From Herbidospora solisilvae (GTDB lineage: Bacteria > Actinomycetota > Actinomycetes > Streptosporangiales > Streptosporangiaceae): a DNA stretch of 64,000 nucleotides. A program made the translations under genes and the position numbers. Within the stretch, counting starts at the first letter, position 1. Each line of letters opens with the position of its first letter. The notes beneath the pieces were generated by a model. That model was not told the origin of the DNA. It saw only the letters and a list, made by a program, of their open reading frames with translations, and ran no database searches. Positions 48,800-58,225 of the stretch are shown in pieces. Location: the NCBI RefSeq assembly GCF_009901565.1, contig NZ_WXEW01000013.1:62001-126000 (forward strand), in the 5' to 3' direction.

Positions 48800-49132
48800 A
48801 TGCGTCGCAGATCGGCTGTCGCCGCCGTCTTCACGGTGGCCCTGTTCGCGGCGCCCGCGAGCGCGGCGGCGGGCGGCCCGGTGACGACCCTGACCCCGAC
48901 CGGCGGACAGGCGATCCACGACCAGGGCGTGCTCGACGTGTGGGACACCGAGGCCGACGGCCAGGCGGTCCGGACCTACATCGGCGTCGGCGGCGTCGGC
49001 CAGGGCTACGACGAGAACACCGGCGGCGCCGGCACCGTGGTCAGGCACTACCTGACGGTCCCCGGCGTGGCCCTCCAGACCTGCCGCCGCCAGGGCTCCC
49101 TCGTGTCCGACTGCGGCGCGGTAGGGGGCTGA
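48800..49132 (+). CDS. Small secreted protein
   Basis: A 110-residue protein with a clear signal peptide (MRRRSAVAAVFTVALFAAPA, cleaved near ASA). The mature part is Gly/Thr-rich, beta, with two Cys at its end (LQTCRRQGSLVSDCGAVG). I do not recognise it. ATG 48800 is preferred; GTG 48782 adds six residues. It ends 2 nt before the next gene, so the two form one unit. Confidence 0.65.
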   Translation: MRRRSAVAAVFTVALFAAPASAAAGGPVTTLTPTGGQAIHDQGVLDVWDTEADGQAVRTYIGVGGVGQGYDENTGGAGTVVRHYLTVPGVALQTCRRQGSLVSDCGAVGG

Positions 49133-49134
49133 TC

Positions 49135-50124
49135 GTGCGCGTCCTGCTCGCCGCCCTCGCCCTCACCGGCACCCTGAACGGCACCACCCTCGTGGAACGC
49201 CCCCCGCTCGTGCAGACCGTCTGGCCGCAGGCCGTCCACGTCATCCCCGCCGTGCTCCCCGACGGCCGCACGATCACCCCGCGCCTGTTCCTCGACGACG
49301 ACACCCTCCTGGCGACCGCGGCCAAGGGCTTCGAGCGGTCGGAGGCGCTGGTGTCGTACCGGCTGGCGAACGGAGAGACCGCCGAACTGGCCGAGCTCCC
49401 CGTGCCGCCCCGGACCGTGGTCCATCCTTCGGGCGTGGCCGCGGGGTCGGGCCACGTCGTGTGGTGGACGGCCCGCCGCGACGGCGCCGGACGCGTCGGC
49501 GAGATCTGGACCGTCCCCGTGGAGGGCGGCGACCCGGTCGCCGTCGCCGCCTTCGCGCTGACCGGGACGGTCACCGGCCTGGAGCCGACTCCGCAGGGGG
49601 TCGTGTGGTCGACCGACGCCGGGGGCGTGTGGCGGGTGCCCTATGCGGGCGGCAGGCCGTCCGAGGTGGCCGGGACGCAGGGGCAACACGTGCTGAAGTG
49701 GCCGTGGGTGGGCTCGCCCGCCCGCGCGTTCACCACGGCCGTCAACGCCGAGACGGGGGAGCGGCGGGAGACCCGTCCCGGCTCGTTGTGCGGGGTGAAC
49801 CTGTGCGTGTCGGCCGACCGGCTGGCGTCGGCGCGCTCGGGGGCCGGGCTGCGGGCGACCAAGCTGACCGACCCGCCGGTGTCCCGCCCCGCCCGCGACC
49901 GCTTCGTCACCTCCAGCACCCTGGCGGGACCGGGGGAGCTGTGGGCGGGGCTCTACGACCTCGTGTCGGGGCAGGTGGCCGACCTGGGGGTGAAGCCGCT
50001 GCCCGCCAAGGGGGTGCAGGCCGGGGGGATCGCGATCCCGGTGCCCGCCTCCGACGACCGGCTGCTGAGCTACCAGCAGGACGGCAGGCACGTCATCGTC
50101 GACCTGGCCAAGGCCGGCGCCTAG
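49135..50124 (+). CDS. Secreted beta-propeller-like protein
   Basis: A 329-residue protein from GTG 49135 with a signal peptide (VRVLLAALALTGTLNGTTLV). The rest has a repeated strand pattern (VVWWTARRDGAGRVGEIWTV, GVVWSTDAGGVWRVPYAGG, YDLVSGQVADLGV) that looks like a WD40/YVTN-type propeller, with two Cys close together (LCGVNLC). No catalytic site is seen. It forms one unit with the preceding small secreted protein. Confidence 0.65.
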   Translation: MRVLLAALALTGTLNGTTLVERPPLVQTVWPQAVHVIPAVLPDGRTITPRLFLDDDTLLATAAKGFERSEALVSYRLANGETAELAELPVPPRTVVHPSGVAAGSGHVVWWTARRDGAGRVGEIWTVPVEGGDPVAVAAFALTGTVTGLEPTPQGVVWSTDAGGVWRVPYAGGRPSEVAGTQGQHVLKWPWVGSPARAFTTAVNAETGERRETRPGSLCGVNLCVSADRLASARSGAGLRATKLTDPPVSRPARDRFVTSSTLAGPGELWAGLYDLVSGQVADLGVKPLPAKGVQAGGIAIPVPASDDRLLSYQQDGRHVIVDLAKAGA

Positions 50125-52610
50125 AGGCGGTTGATGCCGACCACGTGGAGCACCGCCGTGCCCTCCTCGTCGGACGCCGCCAGATCGACATCCGCCGACA
50201 CCCCCCAGTCGCCGTCGCCGGCCGGGTCTTCGATGACCTGCCGGACCCGCCACACCCCCGGCTCCTCCTCGATCCGCAGGAACGCCGGCCCGCGTGCCGA
50301 AGGCCCGGTCCCGATCGTGTCGTGCTCGTCGTAGTAGGCGTCGAGCCCCGCCGCCCAGTCGACGTCGGGGTAGAGCTCCTCCAGCTCCTCCTGCTGGTCG
50401 AGCGCGGCCAACTCCACCATCCGGAACATCGCGTTGCGGACCAGGACGCGGAAGGCGCGGGTGTTCGCGGTGACCGGGCGGAGCTTCGACTCCAGTTCGT
50501 CGCGGTGTTCCAGGGCCTCCGACGGGTTGGCGAGCTTCTCCCATTCGTCGATCAGGCTGGAGTCGACCTGGCGGATCAGTTCGCCGAGCCATTCGATCAG
50601 GTCGATCAGGTCGTCGGTCTTCATGTGTTCCGGGACCGTCCGGGACAGGGCGCGGTAGGCGTCGGCCAGGTAGCGCAGGACGGTGCCCTCCGACCGGGCC
50701 AGTTCGTAGAACTGGATGTAGTCGGTGAAGGTCATCGCGCGTTCGTACATGTCGCGGATGATGGACTTCGGGCTGACCGTGTGGTCGCCGACCCAGGGGT
50801 GGCCCTGGCGGTAGGTCTCGTAGGCGCCGAAGAGCAGGGCCTCCAGCGGCATCGGGTAGGTGACCTCCTGGAGGAGCTCCATCCGCTCCTCGTATTCGAT
50901 GCCGTCGGCCTTCATCTGGGCGACCGCCTCGCCGCGGGCCTTGTTGAGCTGGGCGTGCAGGATCTGCCTGGGGTCGTCGAGGGTCGACTCGACGACGCTG
51001 ACCACGTCGAGGGCGTAGGTCGGGCTGTCGGGGGCCAGGAGTTCGAAGGTGGCCAGGGCGAAGGTCGACAGGGCCTGGTTGAGGGCGAAGTCCTGCTGGA
51101 GGTCGACCGTCAGGCGGGCGTAGCGGCCCTGGTCGTCGGGCTCCTTCAGGGTCTCGACGATGCCGCCGGCCAGCAGCGAGCGGTAGATCGCGATGGCGTG
51201 GCTGATGTGGCGGCGCTGGTTCTTGCGCTCCTCGTGGTTGTCGGTGAGCAGGCTCTTCATCGCCTGGAAGCAGTTGCCGGGGCGGTTGATGACCGCCAGC
51301 AGCATCGCGTTGGAGACCTTGAACCGGCTGGTCAGCGGCTCGGGCTCGGCCGTCTGGAGCTTCTCGAAGGTCTCCTCGTTCCAGTTGACGAAGCCCTCCG
51401 GCGGCTTCTTGCGGGCGTAGCCCCTTCTGCGCTTGGGGTCGTCGCCGATCTTCGCCAGGGCGCGTTCGTTCTCGATCACGTGGTCGGGGGCCTGGCAGGC
51501 GACGTAGCCGATGGTGTCGAAGCCGGCCCGGCCGGCGCGGCCGGCGATCTGGTGGAACTCGCGGGCGCGCAGGCGGCGGACGCGGTTGCCGTCGTACTTG
51601 GTGAGCGCGGTGAACAGCACCGTGCGGATCGGGACGTTGACGCCGACGCCGAGGGTGTCGGTGCCGCAGATGACCTTCAGGAGGCCGGCCTGGGCGAGCT
51701 TCTCGACGAGCCGGCGGTATTTGGGCAGCATGCCCGCGTGGTGGACGCCGATCCCGTGGCGGACCAGCCGGGACAGGGCGCGGCCGAACTTGGTGGTGAA
51801 GCGGAAGTTGCCGATCAGGGCCGCGATGGCCTCCTTCTCGGCCTTGCTGCACATGTTGATGCTCATCAGCGCCTGCGCGCGCTCCATCGCGGCGGCCTGG
51901 GTGAAGTGGACCACGTAGACGGGGGCCTGCCCGGTCGACAGGAACTCCTCCAGCGTCTCGTGCAGCGGGGTCATCCGGTACGAGTAGACCAGCGGCACCG
52001 GGCGCTCGGAGTGTTTGACCACGGCCGTCGGACGGCCGGTGCGCCGCGTGAGGTCCTTCTCGAAGCGGGTGACGTCGCCCAGGGTCGCCGACATCAGCAC
52101 GAACTGGGCCTGGGGGAGCTCCAGCAGCGGGACCTGCCAGGCCCAGCCCCGGTCGGGTTCGGCGTAGAAGTGGAACTCGTCCATGATCACCATGCCGACG
52201 TCGGCCTGGCGGCCCTCGGCCAGGGCGACCTGGGCGAGGATCTCGGCGGTGCAGCAGATGATCGGGGCGTCGGCGTTGACCGAGGCGTCGCCGGTCATCA
52301 TGCCGACGTTCTCGGTGCCGAAGATCGCGCACAGGTCGAAGAACTTCTCCGAGACCAGCGCCTTGATGGGGGCGGTGTAGAACGAGACCTGGTCGTTGGC
52401 GAGCGCCGCGAAGTGGGCCCCGGCCGCGACCAGCGACTTGCCCGAGCCGGTGGGGGTGGAGAGGATCAGGTTGCTGCCCGTCACCACCTCCATCAGCGCC
52501 TCCTCCTGGGCCGGATAGAGCGTCAGCCCACGCTCCTCGTTCCAGGCGGCGAACGCCTCGAAGAGGGAATCCGGGTCGGGGGTCTGCGGCAGGCGCTCGA
52601 TCAGGCTCAC
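50121..52610 (-). CDS. DEAD/DEAH-box helicase with DUF3516
   Basis: An 829-residue superfamily 2 helicase: Q-like motif LYPAQEEALMEV, Walker A STPTGSGKS, box II DEFH (VIMDEFHFYA), SAT (LMSATLG), and HRIGRxGR-type motif QIAGRAGRAGFD. The C-terminal half is the actinobacterial DUF3516 region. RNA helicase work such as RNA decay or ribosome biogenesis is likely. ATG 52610 is used; upstream of it lies the histidine kinase gene on the other strand. It ends 4 nt into the secreted protein gene. Confidence 0.93.
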   Translation of the reverse strand: MSLIERLPQTPDPDSLFEAFAAWNEERGLTLYPAQEEALMEVVTGSNLILSTPTGSGKSLVAAGAHFAALANDQVSFYTAPIKALVSEKFFDLCAIFGTENVGMMTGDASVNADAPIICCTAEILAQVALAEGRQADVGMVIMDEFHFYAEPDRGWAWQVPLLELPQAQFVLMSATLGDVTRFEKDLTRRTGRPTAVVKHSERPVPLVYSYRMTPLHETLEEFLSTGQAPVYVVHFTQAAAMERAQALMSINMCSKAEKEAIAALIGNFRFTTKFGRALSRLVRHGIGVHHAGMLPKYRRLVEKLAQAGLLKVICGTDTLGVGVNVPIRTVLFTALTKYDGNRVRRLRAREFHQIAGRAGRAGFDTIGYVACQAPDHVIENERALAKIGDDPKRRRGYARKKPPEGFVNWNEETFEKLQTAEPEPLTSRFKVSNAMLLAVINRPGNCFQAMKSLLTDNHEERKNQRRHISHAIAIYRSLLAGGIVETLKEPDDQGRYARLTVDLQQDFALNQALSTFALATFELLAPDSPTYALDVVSVVESTLDDPRQILHAQLNKARGEAVAQMKADGIEYEERMELLQEVTYPMPLEALLFGAYETYRQGHPWVGDHTVSPKSIIRDMYERAMTFTDYIQFYELARSEGTVLRYLADAYRALSRTVPEHMKTDDLIDLIEWLGELIRQVDSSLIDEWEKLANPSEALEHRDELESKLRPVTANTRAFRVLVRNAMFRMVELAALDQQEELEELYPDVDWAAGLDAYYDEHDTIGTGPSARGPAFLRIEEEPGVWRVRQVIEDPAGDGDWGVSADVDLAASDEEGTAVLHVVGINRL

Positions 52611-52678
52611 CGCTCTATCCTGCCCCGAAGCGCGGGCGGTGCGGAAACGCGTGTTCGTACAAGATCGGGAAAGTCCGC

Positions 52679-53872
52679 GTGTCAGAGGGCCCGCGGGGCC
52701 GCCGCGGAGCCGACATTGGCGGGATGCGGGAGACGATCGACCGGTGGCGGGAGCGCTGGGCTTCCCTCGACCCCGGACGGCGGGACAGGATCGTCGACCT
52801 CGCCCTCGCCGCCACAGTGCTCGTCTACACGCTGCCGCCGGCGCTCGTCGACCCCTACGACTCCTCGATCGTGGTGCCGGTCTGGGTGGCCACCGCGAGC
52901 GCCGTCGTCGCCTCGCTGACCATGCTCGTCAGGCGCCGGTGGGCCGGGCCGTCGCTGGTGTTCTCGCTGGTCTGCTACCTGTTCACCGCGCAGTCGATCC
53001 CGGTGTCGATCGCCGCCTACTCGATGACGGCGCACCGGACCGTGCGGTGGTGGCAGGCCGTGGCGGCCGTGCTGACCGTGGGGTTCGCGATCGGCTACCA
53101 CTACCAGCCCCACATGAGCCCCAACGTCGGCATCGACGCCGTGCGGGGGATCACCACCGTGTACGTGGCCGCCGTGGTCGGCACCTGGGTGCGCGGCTAC
53201 CGCGACATGATCCAGACGCTGACGGACGACGTCCACATCAGGGAGGAGAACGCCGCCGCGCGCGAGCGCAGGCGGATCGCGGCCGAGCTGCACGACACCG
53301 TGACCCACGCCGTGACCGTGATGGTGCTCAAGGCCGGGATGATCCAGGAGGACACCGACCAGGAGGACAACCCGGCTCTGGCCAGGGACATCGAAGACCA
53401 GGGGGTACGCGCCCTCACGGAACTCCGCGAGCTGCTCACCGTGTTGCGGGCCGGGGACCTGCCCGGCTCGGCCCAGGGCATCGACGCCATCCCGAGGCTC
53501 GTGGCCGACAGCAACACGACCGGTCAGCGGGTCGACCTGGATTTCGTGGTCGACGGGACGCACCTGTCGCGCAGCGTCGAGCACGCCGCCTACCGGGTGG
53601 TCCAGGAAGGGCTGAACAACGCCCGCAAGCACGCGCCCGGGGCCACGGTGACCGTCACCGGGCGCATCGACGACGACGAGCTCGTCGTCGTCGTCCACAA
53701 CGCCGCCGGGCCGCCGCGCGGGCGGGTCTTCGGCGAGTCGGGCTACGGCCTGGCGGGCCTGCGGGAGCGGATCATGCTGGTCGGCGGCACCCTCCAGGCG
53801 GGCGCCTCCGGCGGAGGGTTCACCCTGACCGCGCGTATCCCGGTCGATCCAGTAGTTCCCGGACCCTCCTGA
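52679..53872 (+). CDS. Histidine kinase of the NarL/DesK type (orphan)
   Basis: A 397-residue sensor kinase. Five or six hydrophobic helices (about 40-170) precede a HisKA_3 box with the phosphorylated His205 (ELHDTVTHAVTVM) and an HATPase domain (VVQEGLNNARKHAPG N-box, GYGLAGLRERI G-box). GTG 52679 has a GGGAAAG purine run; ATG 52724 is an alternative. No response regulator gene is adjacent: the next gene, on the other strand, is an XRE-MmyB regulator whose end overlaps this one by 53 nt. Confidence 0.9.
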   Translation: MSEGPRGRRGADIGGMRETIDRWRERWASLDPGRRDRIVDLALAATVLVYTLPPALVDPYDSSIVVPVWVATASAVVASLTMLVRRRWAGPSLVFSLVCYLFTAQSIPVSIAAYSMTAHRTVRWWQAVAAVLTVGFAIGYHYQPHMSPNVGIDAVRGITTVYVAAVVGTWVRGYRDMIQTLTDDVHIREENAAARERRRIAAELHDTVTHAVTVMVLKAGMIQEDTDQEDNPALARDIEDQGVRALTELRELLTVLRAGDLPGSAQGIDAIPRLVADSNTTGQRVDLDFVVDGTHLSRSVEHAAYRVVQEGLNNARKHAPGATVTVTGRIDDDELVVVVHNAAGPPRGRVFGESGYGLAGLRERIMLVGGTLQAGASGGGFTLTARIPVDPVVPGPS

Positions 53873-54638
53873 GGGCCTCCTGCGCGCCGGTGCCGGGGAT
53901 CGGGACGTAGGTGATCAGGCGCTGGCCCGAGTCGGGGATGGCGAGGATCTGCCGCCGTACGTCGATCTCGCCGACGGCCTCGTGCAGCAGCTGTTTGCGC
54001 AGCTCGCGACGGATCTCCACGTCATGGGCGGCCCAGAGTTCGGTGAACAGGGGGCTGCGCGCGCCCAGTTCGGCGACCAGGTCCGTCAGCTCCGGCCGGG
54101 TCGCCGACGCCGCCCGGAGCTCGCGGACCGCCGCCGCGGCGAACGACTCGGCGTGGCGGCAGACCTCGCGGTGCACCGGACCGGCGAAGATGCCGCGCAT
54201 CTCGTTCCCGCCGACCGTCAGGTAGGGGATCAGGTGCAGGGCCATCGGGTTGGCGGCCAGCACGTCGAACCCGTCGTCGAGGACGTAGGCCGGAACGTCG
54301 GTCAGCGTCGCCAGGAGCTCCAGCACGCCCTGCGGCACCGTGGGGGAGACGCCGGGCCGGGCGGGCGCCTCCCCGGCCAGGTTGTAGAGGTGGGCACGCT
54401 CGTCGGCGTTCAGCATGAGGGCCCTGGCCAGCGCGTTGAGGATCTGCCGTGAGGGATGCGGGCCGCGCCCCTGCTCCAGCCGGATGTAGTAGTCGACCGA
54501 CATCCCGGCCAGCTCGGCGACCTCCTGCCGGCGCAGCCCCTGGGTCCGCCGCCGCGCGCCGTCGGGCAACCCGACGTCGCGGGGCTTCAACCGGGCGCGG
54601 CGGGTGCGGAGGAAGTCGGCCAGCCCGTTCCTGTCCAT
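53820..54638 (-). CDS. XRE-family regulator with MmyB-like ligand domain
   Basis: A 272-residue regulator: helix-turn-helix residues 1-85 (FLRTRRARLKPRDVGLPDGA, RRRTQGLRRQEVAELAGMSV) and a PAS-like MmyB domain (YVLDDGFDVLAANPMALHLI, REVCRHAESFAAAAV). MmyB-type proteins can bind fatty acids and often control an adjacent oxidoreductase. It is divergent from the SDR gene at 54741, which is the likely target. Confidence 0.92.
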   Translation of the reverse strand: MDRNGLADFLRTRRARLKPRDVGLPDGARRRTQGLRRQEVAELAGMSVDYYIRLEQGRGPHPSRQILNALARALMLNADERAHLYNLAGEAPARPGVSPTVPQGVLELLATLTDVPAYVLDDGFDVLAANPMALHLIPYLTVGGNEMRGIFAGPVHREVCRHAESFAAAAVRELRAASATRPELTDLVAELGARSPLFTELWAAHDVEIRRELRKQLLHEAVGEIDVRRQILAIPDSGQRLITYVPIPGTGAQEALRRVRELLDRPGYARSG

Positions 54639-54740
54639 GAGCCGATTTTCCCCCGTGTCCGGGGCGCGTGGGTGGTACCGCCGATCCCAGCATCGGCCGG
54701 TCTCTCGTGCGCCGGCACGGCCCCGCCCACCCTTGAGGCC

Positions 54741-55439
54741 ATGACGACAGCACTCATCACCGGCGCGAACAAGGGAATCGGCTTCGAGACGGCCCGCCTT
54801 CTGGGGGAGCGGGGCGTGGACGTGGTCGTCGGCGCCCGGGACCCCGGCAGGGGAGCGGAGGCCGCCGCGCGCATCGGCGCCGCCTGGGTCGAGCTCGACG
54901 TGACCTCGCCCGACACGATCACGGCCGCCGCCGCGTTCATCGGGGAACGCTTCGGCTCTCTCGACATCCTGGTCAACAACGCCGGCATCGCCCAGGGCGG
55001 CCCGCCCACCGCGACCCCGCTCGACCTGATGCGCGGCGTCTACGAGGTGAACGTCTTCGGCGTCGTCGCGGTCACCAACACGATGGTCCCGCTCCTGCTC
55101 AAGTCGCCCGCCGGCCGGATCGTCATGGTCTCCAGCGAGGTCGGCAGCCTCACGGTCACGACCGACCCGGCCAACCCGTGGGGCGAGCTGAACAGCCTGG
55201 CCTACCAGTCGTCCAAGACGGCCCTCAACATGGTCACCGCCCTGTACGCCAAGGAACTGGCCGGCACCCCGATCAAGGTGAACGCGATCTCGCCCGGCTA
55301 CTGCGCCACCGACCTCAACGGCTTCCAGGGAGACCGGACGGCCGCCCAGGGCGCGGCCGTGTCGGTGTCGATGGCCCTGCTCGGCGACGACGGCCCGACG
55401 GGCACGTTCGTCAACGAGGAGGGCGTGGTCGCCTGGTGA
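54741..55439 (+). CDS. Short-chain dehydrogenase/reductase
   Basis: A 232-residue SDR: TGANKGIGFETA (TGxxxGxG), NNAGIA, the catalytic Ser in VMVSSEVGS and YxxxK in AYQSSKTALNM. The C-terminus ATDLNGFQGDRTAAQGA resembles carbonyl-reductase-like SDRs. The substrate is unknown. It is divergent from the XRE-MmyB regulator, a pairing frequent in actinomycetes. Confidence 0.92.
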   Translation: MTTALITGANKGIGFETARLLGERGVDVVVGARDPGRGAEAAARIGAAWVELDVTSPDTITAAAAFIGERFGSLDILVNNAGIAQGGPPTATPLDLMRGVYEVNVFGVVAVTNTMVPLLLKSPAGRIVMVSSEVGSLTVTTDPANPWGELNSLAYQSSKTALNMVTALYAKELAGTPIKVNAISPGYCATDLNGFQGDRTAAQGAAVSVSMALLGDDGPTGTFVNEEGVVAW

Positions 55440-55440
55440 G

Positions 55441-55842
55441 CTAGAGGCGTTCGATGACGACGACCGGGATCTCGCGGTCGGTCTTCTTCGTGTACTCGTC
55501 GTAGTCGGGCCACGCGGCCACCATCACCCGCCACATGTCGGGCTTCTCCTCCGGGGTGGCGGTCCGGGCGCGGGCGCGGAACTTGTCGCCCAAGACCTGG
55601 AACCCCACCTCGGGGTTGGCCTGGAGGTTCAGATACCACTCGGGCGGGGCGTCCGCGCCGCCCTTGGAGGCGACCAGCAGATAGGCGTCGCCGTACTTCT
55701 GGTAGATCAGCGGGGTCGTGTGCTCCTTGCCGGTGCGGCGGCCCTTCGTGGTGAGCAGGGCCGCCGTCGTGCCCTGCCACTCGTGACCCTCGGCGCCGTC
55801 GGTGGCCTGATAACGCTCGACGTGTTCCTTACCGAAAAGCAT
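55441..55842 (-). CDS. F420-dependent nitroreductase/Ddn-like protein
   Basis: A 133-residue protein of the deazaflavin-dependent nitroreductase family: LTTKGRRTGKEHTTPLIYQK, YLLVASKGGADAPPEWYLNL and VGFQVLGDKFRARARTA are its usual segments. It reduces quinones or other acceptors with F420H2. I chose ATG 55842 (AGGTGA 6 nt upstream); GTG 55851 adds three residues. Confidence 0.92.
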   Translation of the reverse strand: MLFGKEHVERYQATDGAEGHEWQGTTAALLTTKGRRTGKEHTTPLIYQKYGDAYLLVASKGGADAPPEWYLNLQANPEVGFQVLGDKFRARARTATPEEKPDMWRVMVAAWPDYDEYTKKTDREIPVVVIERL

Positions 55843-55868
55843 GGGTTTCACCTACCCTTTCGGGCGGA

Positions 55869-56447
55869 TCAACTCCCGGTGGCCTCGATCAATTCCAGGG
55901 CAACCTTCAGTGACGCCTCATACTTCTCGTTCTCGTCGATCTTCGGGTCGGGCAGCATGAAGCCGACCGCGTGGATGGCGAACAGGGCCAGGCCGTGCTT
56001 GAGCCGGAGCGTCAGCGGCTGGTCGTGGTCGATCAGCAGCTCGCTGAGCTCGATCACCTTCTCGCGCATGCGCAGCATCACGGGGTGGTGCTTCATCGCG
56101 GTCGGGTTGCGCTCCATGAAGCGGGTGATCGCGCGGCCCTCGTAGGCGCCCTCGGCGTAGCGGACGATCGCCGCGCGGCGGACCTCGGGCGTGACGGCGT
56201 CGTGGGCGCGCAGCTCGTCGATGATCACGTCGAGCTTCGCGATGCGGTCGATGATCATGCCCGCGACGATGTCTTCCTTGGTCTTGAAGTGGTAGTAGAG
56301 GGCCGCCTTGGTCACCCCCAGCGCCTCGGCGATCTCGCGGAGCGAGGTCGCCTCATAGCCCTGCTCGGTGAACAGTTCGAGCGCGATCTCCTGGATGCGC
56401 GCACGGGTGTCTCGGGTCTCCCGAGGGGCGAACGCACGTTCGCTCAT
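55869..56447 (-). CDS. TetR-family repressor of the DHA2 transporter
   Basis: A 192-residue regulator from ATG 56447. The helix-turn-helix part is TRARIQEIALELFTEQGYEA, then SLREIAEALGVTKAALYYHF. The ligand domain has a typical long helical C-terminus (LKHGLALFAIHAVGFMLPDP). The longer frame to 56540 crosses the operator and is rejected. It is divergent from an MFS gene, with an 18-bp palindrome between them. Confidence 0.93.
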   Translation of the reverse strand: MSERAFAPRETRDTRARIQEIALELFTEQGYEATSLREIAEALGVTKAALYYHFKTKEDIVAGMIIDRIAKLDVIIDELRAHDAVTPEVRRAAIVRYAEGAYEGRAITRFMERNPTAMKHHPVMLRMREKVIELSELLIDHDQPLTLRLKHGLALFAIHAVGFMLPDPKIDENEKYEASLKVALELIEATGS

Positions 56448-56514
56448 GGCGTTTGGTCGTCCTTTTAATTCAACTTGACGGGCGGCTAGTACGGACCTTA
56501 CCTTAACTCCGGCC

Positions 56515-56532
56515 ACTTGCCGGTCGGCAAGT
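56515..56532. promoter_or_regulatory. Palindromic operator ACTTGCCG-GT-CGGCAAGT
   Basis: A perfect 8+2+8 palindrome in the 115-bp gap between the tetR and MFS genes, 30 bp before the MFS ATG. It is the likely TetR site. Confidence 0.75.
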
Positions 56533-56562
56533 AAGTTCATGGGTTAACAAGGGGGCCCCGTA

Positions 56563-58143
56563 ATGTCGGAAACCGCCGCCAGTCCACCTCCGGCGCGGTC
56601 CAGAGAAGTCATGATCATCCTGCCGGGACTGCTCCTGGCCATGATGCTCGCCTTCCTCGACAACATGATCGTCGGCACCGCGATGCCCCGCATCGTCGGC
56701 GAGCTGAACGGTCTCGAATACTTCACGTGGGTCACCACCGCCTACATCCTGGGCACGACGGTGTCCACGCCCATCTGGGGCAAGCTGGGCGACCTCTACG
56801 GCCGCAAGACCGTCTTCCTCACCTCGATCGTCATCTTCCTGGTCGGCTCGGCCCTGTGCGGCATGGCCGGCTCGTCGTTCTTCGGCGGCGTCGACAACGG
56901 CATGACCGAGCTGATTGCCTTCCGCGCGATCCAGGGCCTCGGCGCGGGCGGCCTCATCGTCGGCGTGATGGCCATCATCGGCGACCTGGTGCCGCCGCGT
57001 GAGCGCGGTCAGTACCAGGGCATCATGGCCGCGATCATGTCGCTCGCCATGATCGCCGGCCCCCTCGCCGGCGGCTTCATCACCGACCACCTCGACTGGC
57101 GCTGGGCCTTCTACGTGAACCTGCCGCTCGGCGGCGTCTCGCTGGTGTGGCTCTGGCTCAAGCTCGACCTGCCCAAGAAGCGCACCGAGCACCGCATCGA
57201 CTGGTTCGGCGCGATCATCCTCACGGTCGGGATCACCGCTTTGGTCCTGATCACCTCATGGGGCGGCCAGAGCCATGGCTACCCGTGGGGATCGTGGCAG
57301 ATCATCGGCCTGGGCGTGCTGGCCGTCGTGTCGTTCGCGGCGTTCATCCCGGTCGAGCGGCGCGCCCCCGAGCCGATCATGCCCCTGCACGTGTTCAAGG
57401 ACCGCAACTTCAACCTGATCTCGGGTGTCGGTTTCCTGCTCGGCTTCGCGATGTTCGGCGCGATCTCCTTCCTGCCGCTGTTCCAGCAGCTCGTGCAGGG
57501 CGCGACCGCGACCAACTCCGGCCTGCTCCTGCTGCCGATGATGGCGGCCTCGATGGTCGTCTCGCTCTACGTCGGCAAGCGCATCACCGCGACCGGCAAG
57601 TACAAGGCGTTCCCCGTCATCGGCGGTGTGATCATGGCCATCGGCATGGGCCTGCTCACGCTGATGGACGTCAGCACCCCGCTCTGGCAGACCGGGGTGT
57701 TCATCGCCGTGCTCGGCCTCGGCATGGGCTTCCTGATGCAGACCACCATGCTGATCGCGCAGAACAGCGTGGAGCAGAAGGACCTGGGCGTGGCCTCCAG
57801 CGCCTCGACCTTCTTCCGCTCGATCGGCGGCTCGTTCGGCGTGGCCCTGTTCGGCGCGGTGTTCAACAACCACCTGGCCGACAGCCTGCGCGAGAAGTTC
57901 GGCGAGCGGTCGGCCGACATGGTCGCCAGCGGCGGCCAGATGAGCCCGGCGGCCCTGGCGCAGCTCCCCCCGCAGATCAAGACCGGCTTCCTGGAGTCGC
58001 TCGCGGGCGCGATCAGCGGCGTCTTCCTCTGGGCGATCGTTTTCGCGGTGGTGGTCCCGATCCTGGCGGCCTTCATCAAGGAGGTCCCGCTGCGGGGCGG
58101 CCCCGAGCAGCTCAGCAAGGAGGAGCCGGTGGCGGCCCTCTAG
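56563..58143 (+). CDS. MFS efflux transporter, DHA2 family, 14 helices
   Basis: A 526-residue exporter. It begins SREVMIILPGLLLAMMLAFL and DNMIVGTAMPRIVGEL, the usual DHA2 start with D in helix 1; motif A is GKLGDLYGRKTVFL; motif C-like AGPLAGGFITDHLDWRW. AAGGGGG precedes ATG 56563. It should export drugs with proton exchange and is under the divergent TetR. A strong terminator follows. Confidence 0.93.
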   Translation: MSETAASPPPARSREVMIILPGLLLAMMLAFLDNMIVGTAMPRIVGELNGLEYFTWVTTAYILGTTVSTPIWGKLGDLYGRKTVFLTSIVIFLVGSALCGMAGSSFFGGVDNGMTELIAFRAIQGLGAGGLIVGVMAIIGDLVPPRERGQYQGIMAAIMSLAMIAGPLAGGFITDHLDWRWAFYVNLPLGGVSLVWLWLKLDLPKKRTEHRIDWFGAIILTVGITALVLITSWGGQSHGYPWGSWQIIGLGVLAVVSFAAFIPVERRAPEPIMPLHVFKDRNFNLISGVGFLLGFAMFGAISFLPLFQQLVQGATATNSGLLLLPMMAASMVVSLYVGKRITATGKYKAFPVIGGVIMAIGMGLLTLMDVSTPLWQTGVFIAVLGLGMGFLMQTTMLIAQNSVEQKDLGVASSASTFFRSIGGSFGVALFGAVFNNHLADSLREKFGERSADMVASGGQMSPAALAQLPPQIKTGFLESLAGAISGVFLWAIVFAVVVPILAAFIKEVPLRGGPEQLSKEEPVAAL

Positions 58144-58157
58144 ACCCTTTTTCCGGT

Positions 58158-58191
58158 ACGGCCCCCGCCCAGGCGGGGGCCGTATTCGTTT
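58158..58191 (+). terminator. Intrinsic terminator after the MFS gene
   Basis: A perfect 11-bp stem ACGGCCCCCGC/GCGGGGGCCGT with loop CCAG (58158-58183) is followed by ATTCGTTTT. It lies 15 bp behind the MFS stop codon. Confidence 0.9.
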
Positions 58192-58225
58192 TGAACCCCG
58201 GGCCGGTGTCAGGCGTCATGGGATC

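Noticed and set aside
49048-52919. Very long frames (over 1000 codons) on both strands around the helicase gene
   Set aside because: They lie in other frames of the helicase and secreted-protein genes, have Arg/Pro or Val/Gly-rich composition and no domains.
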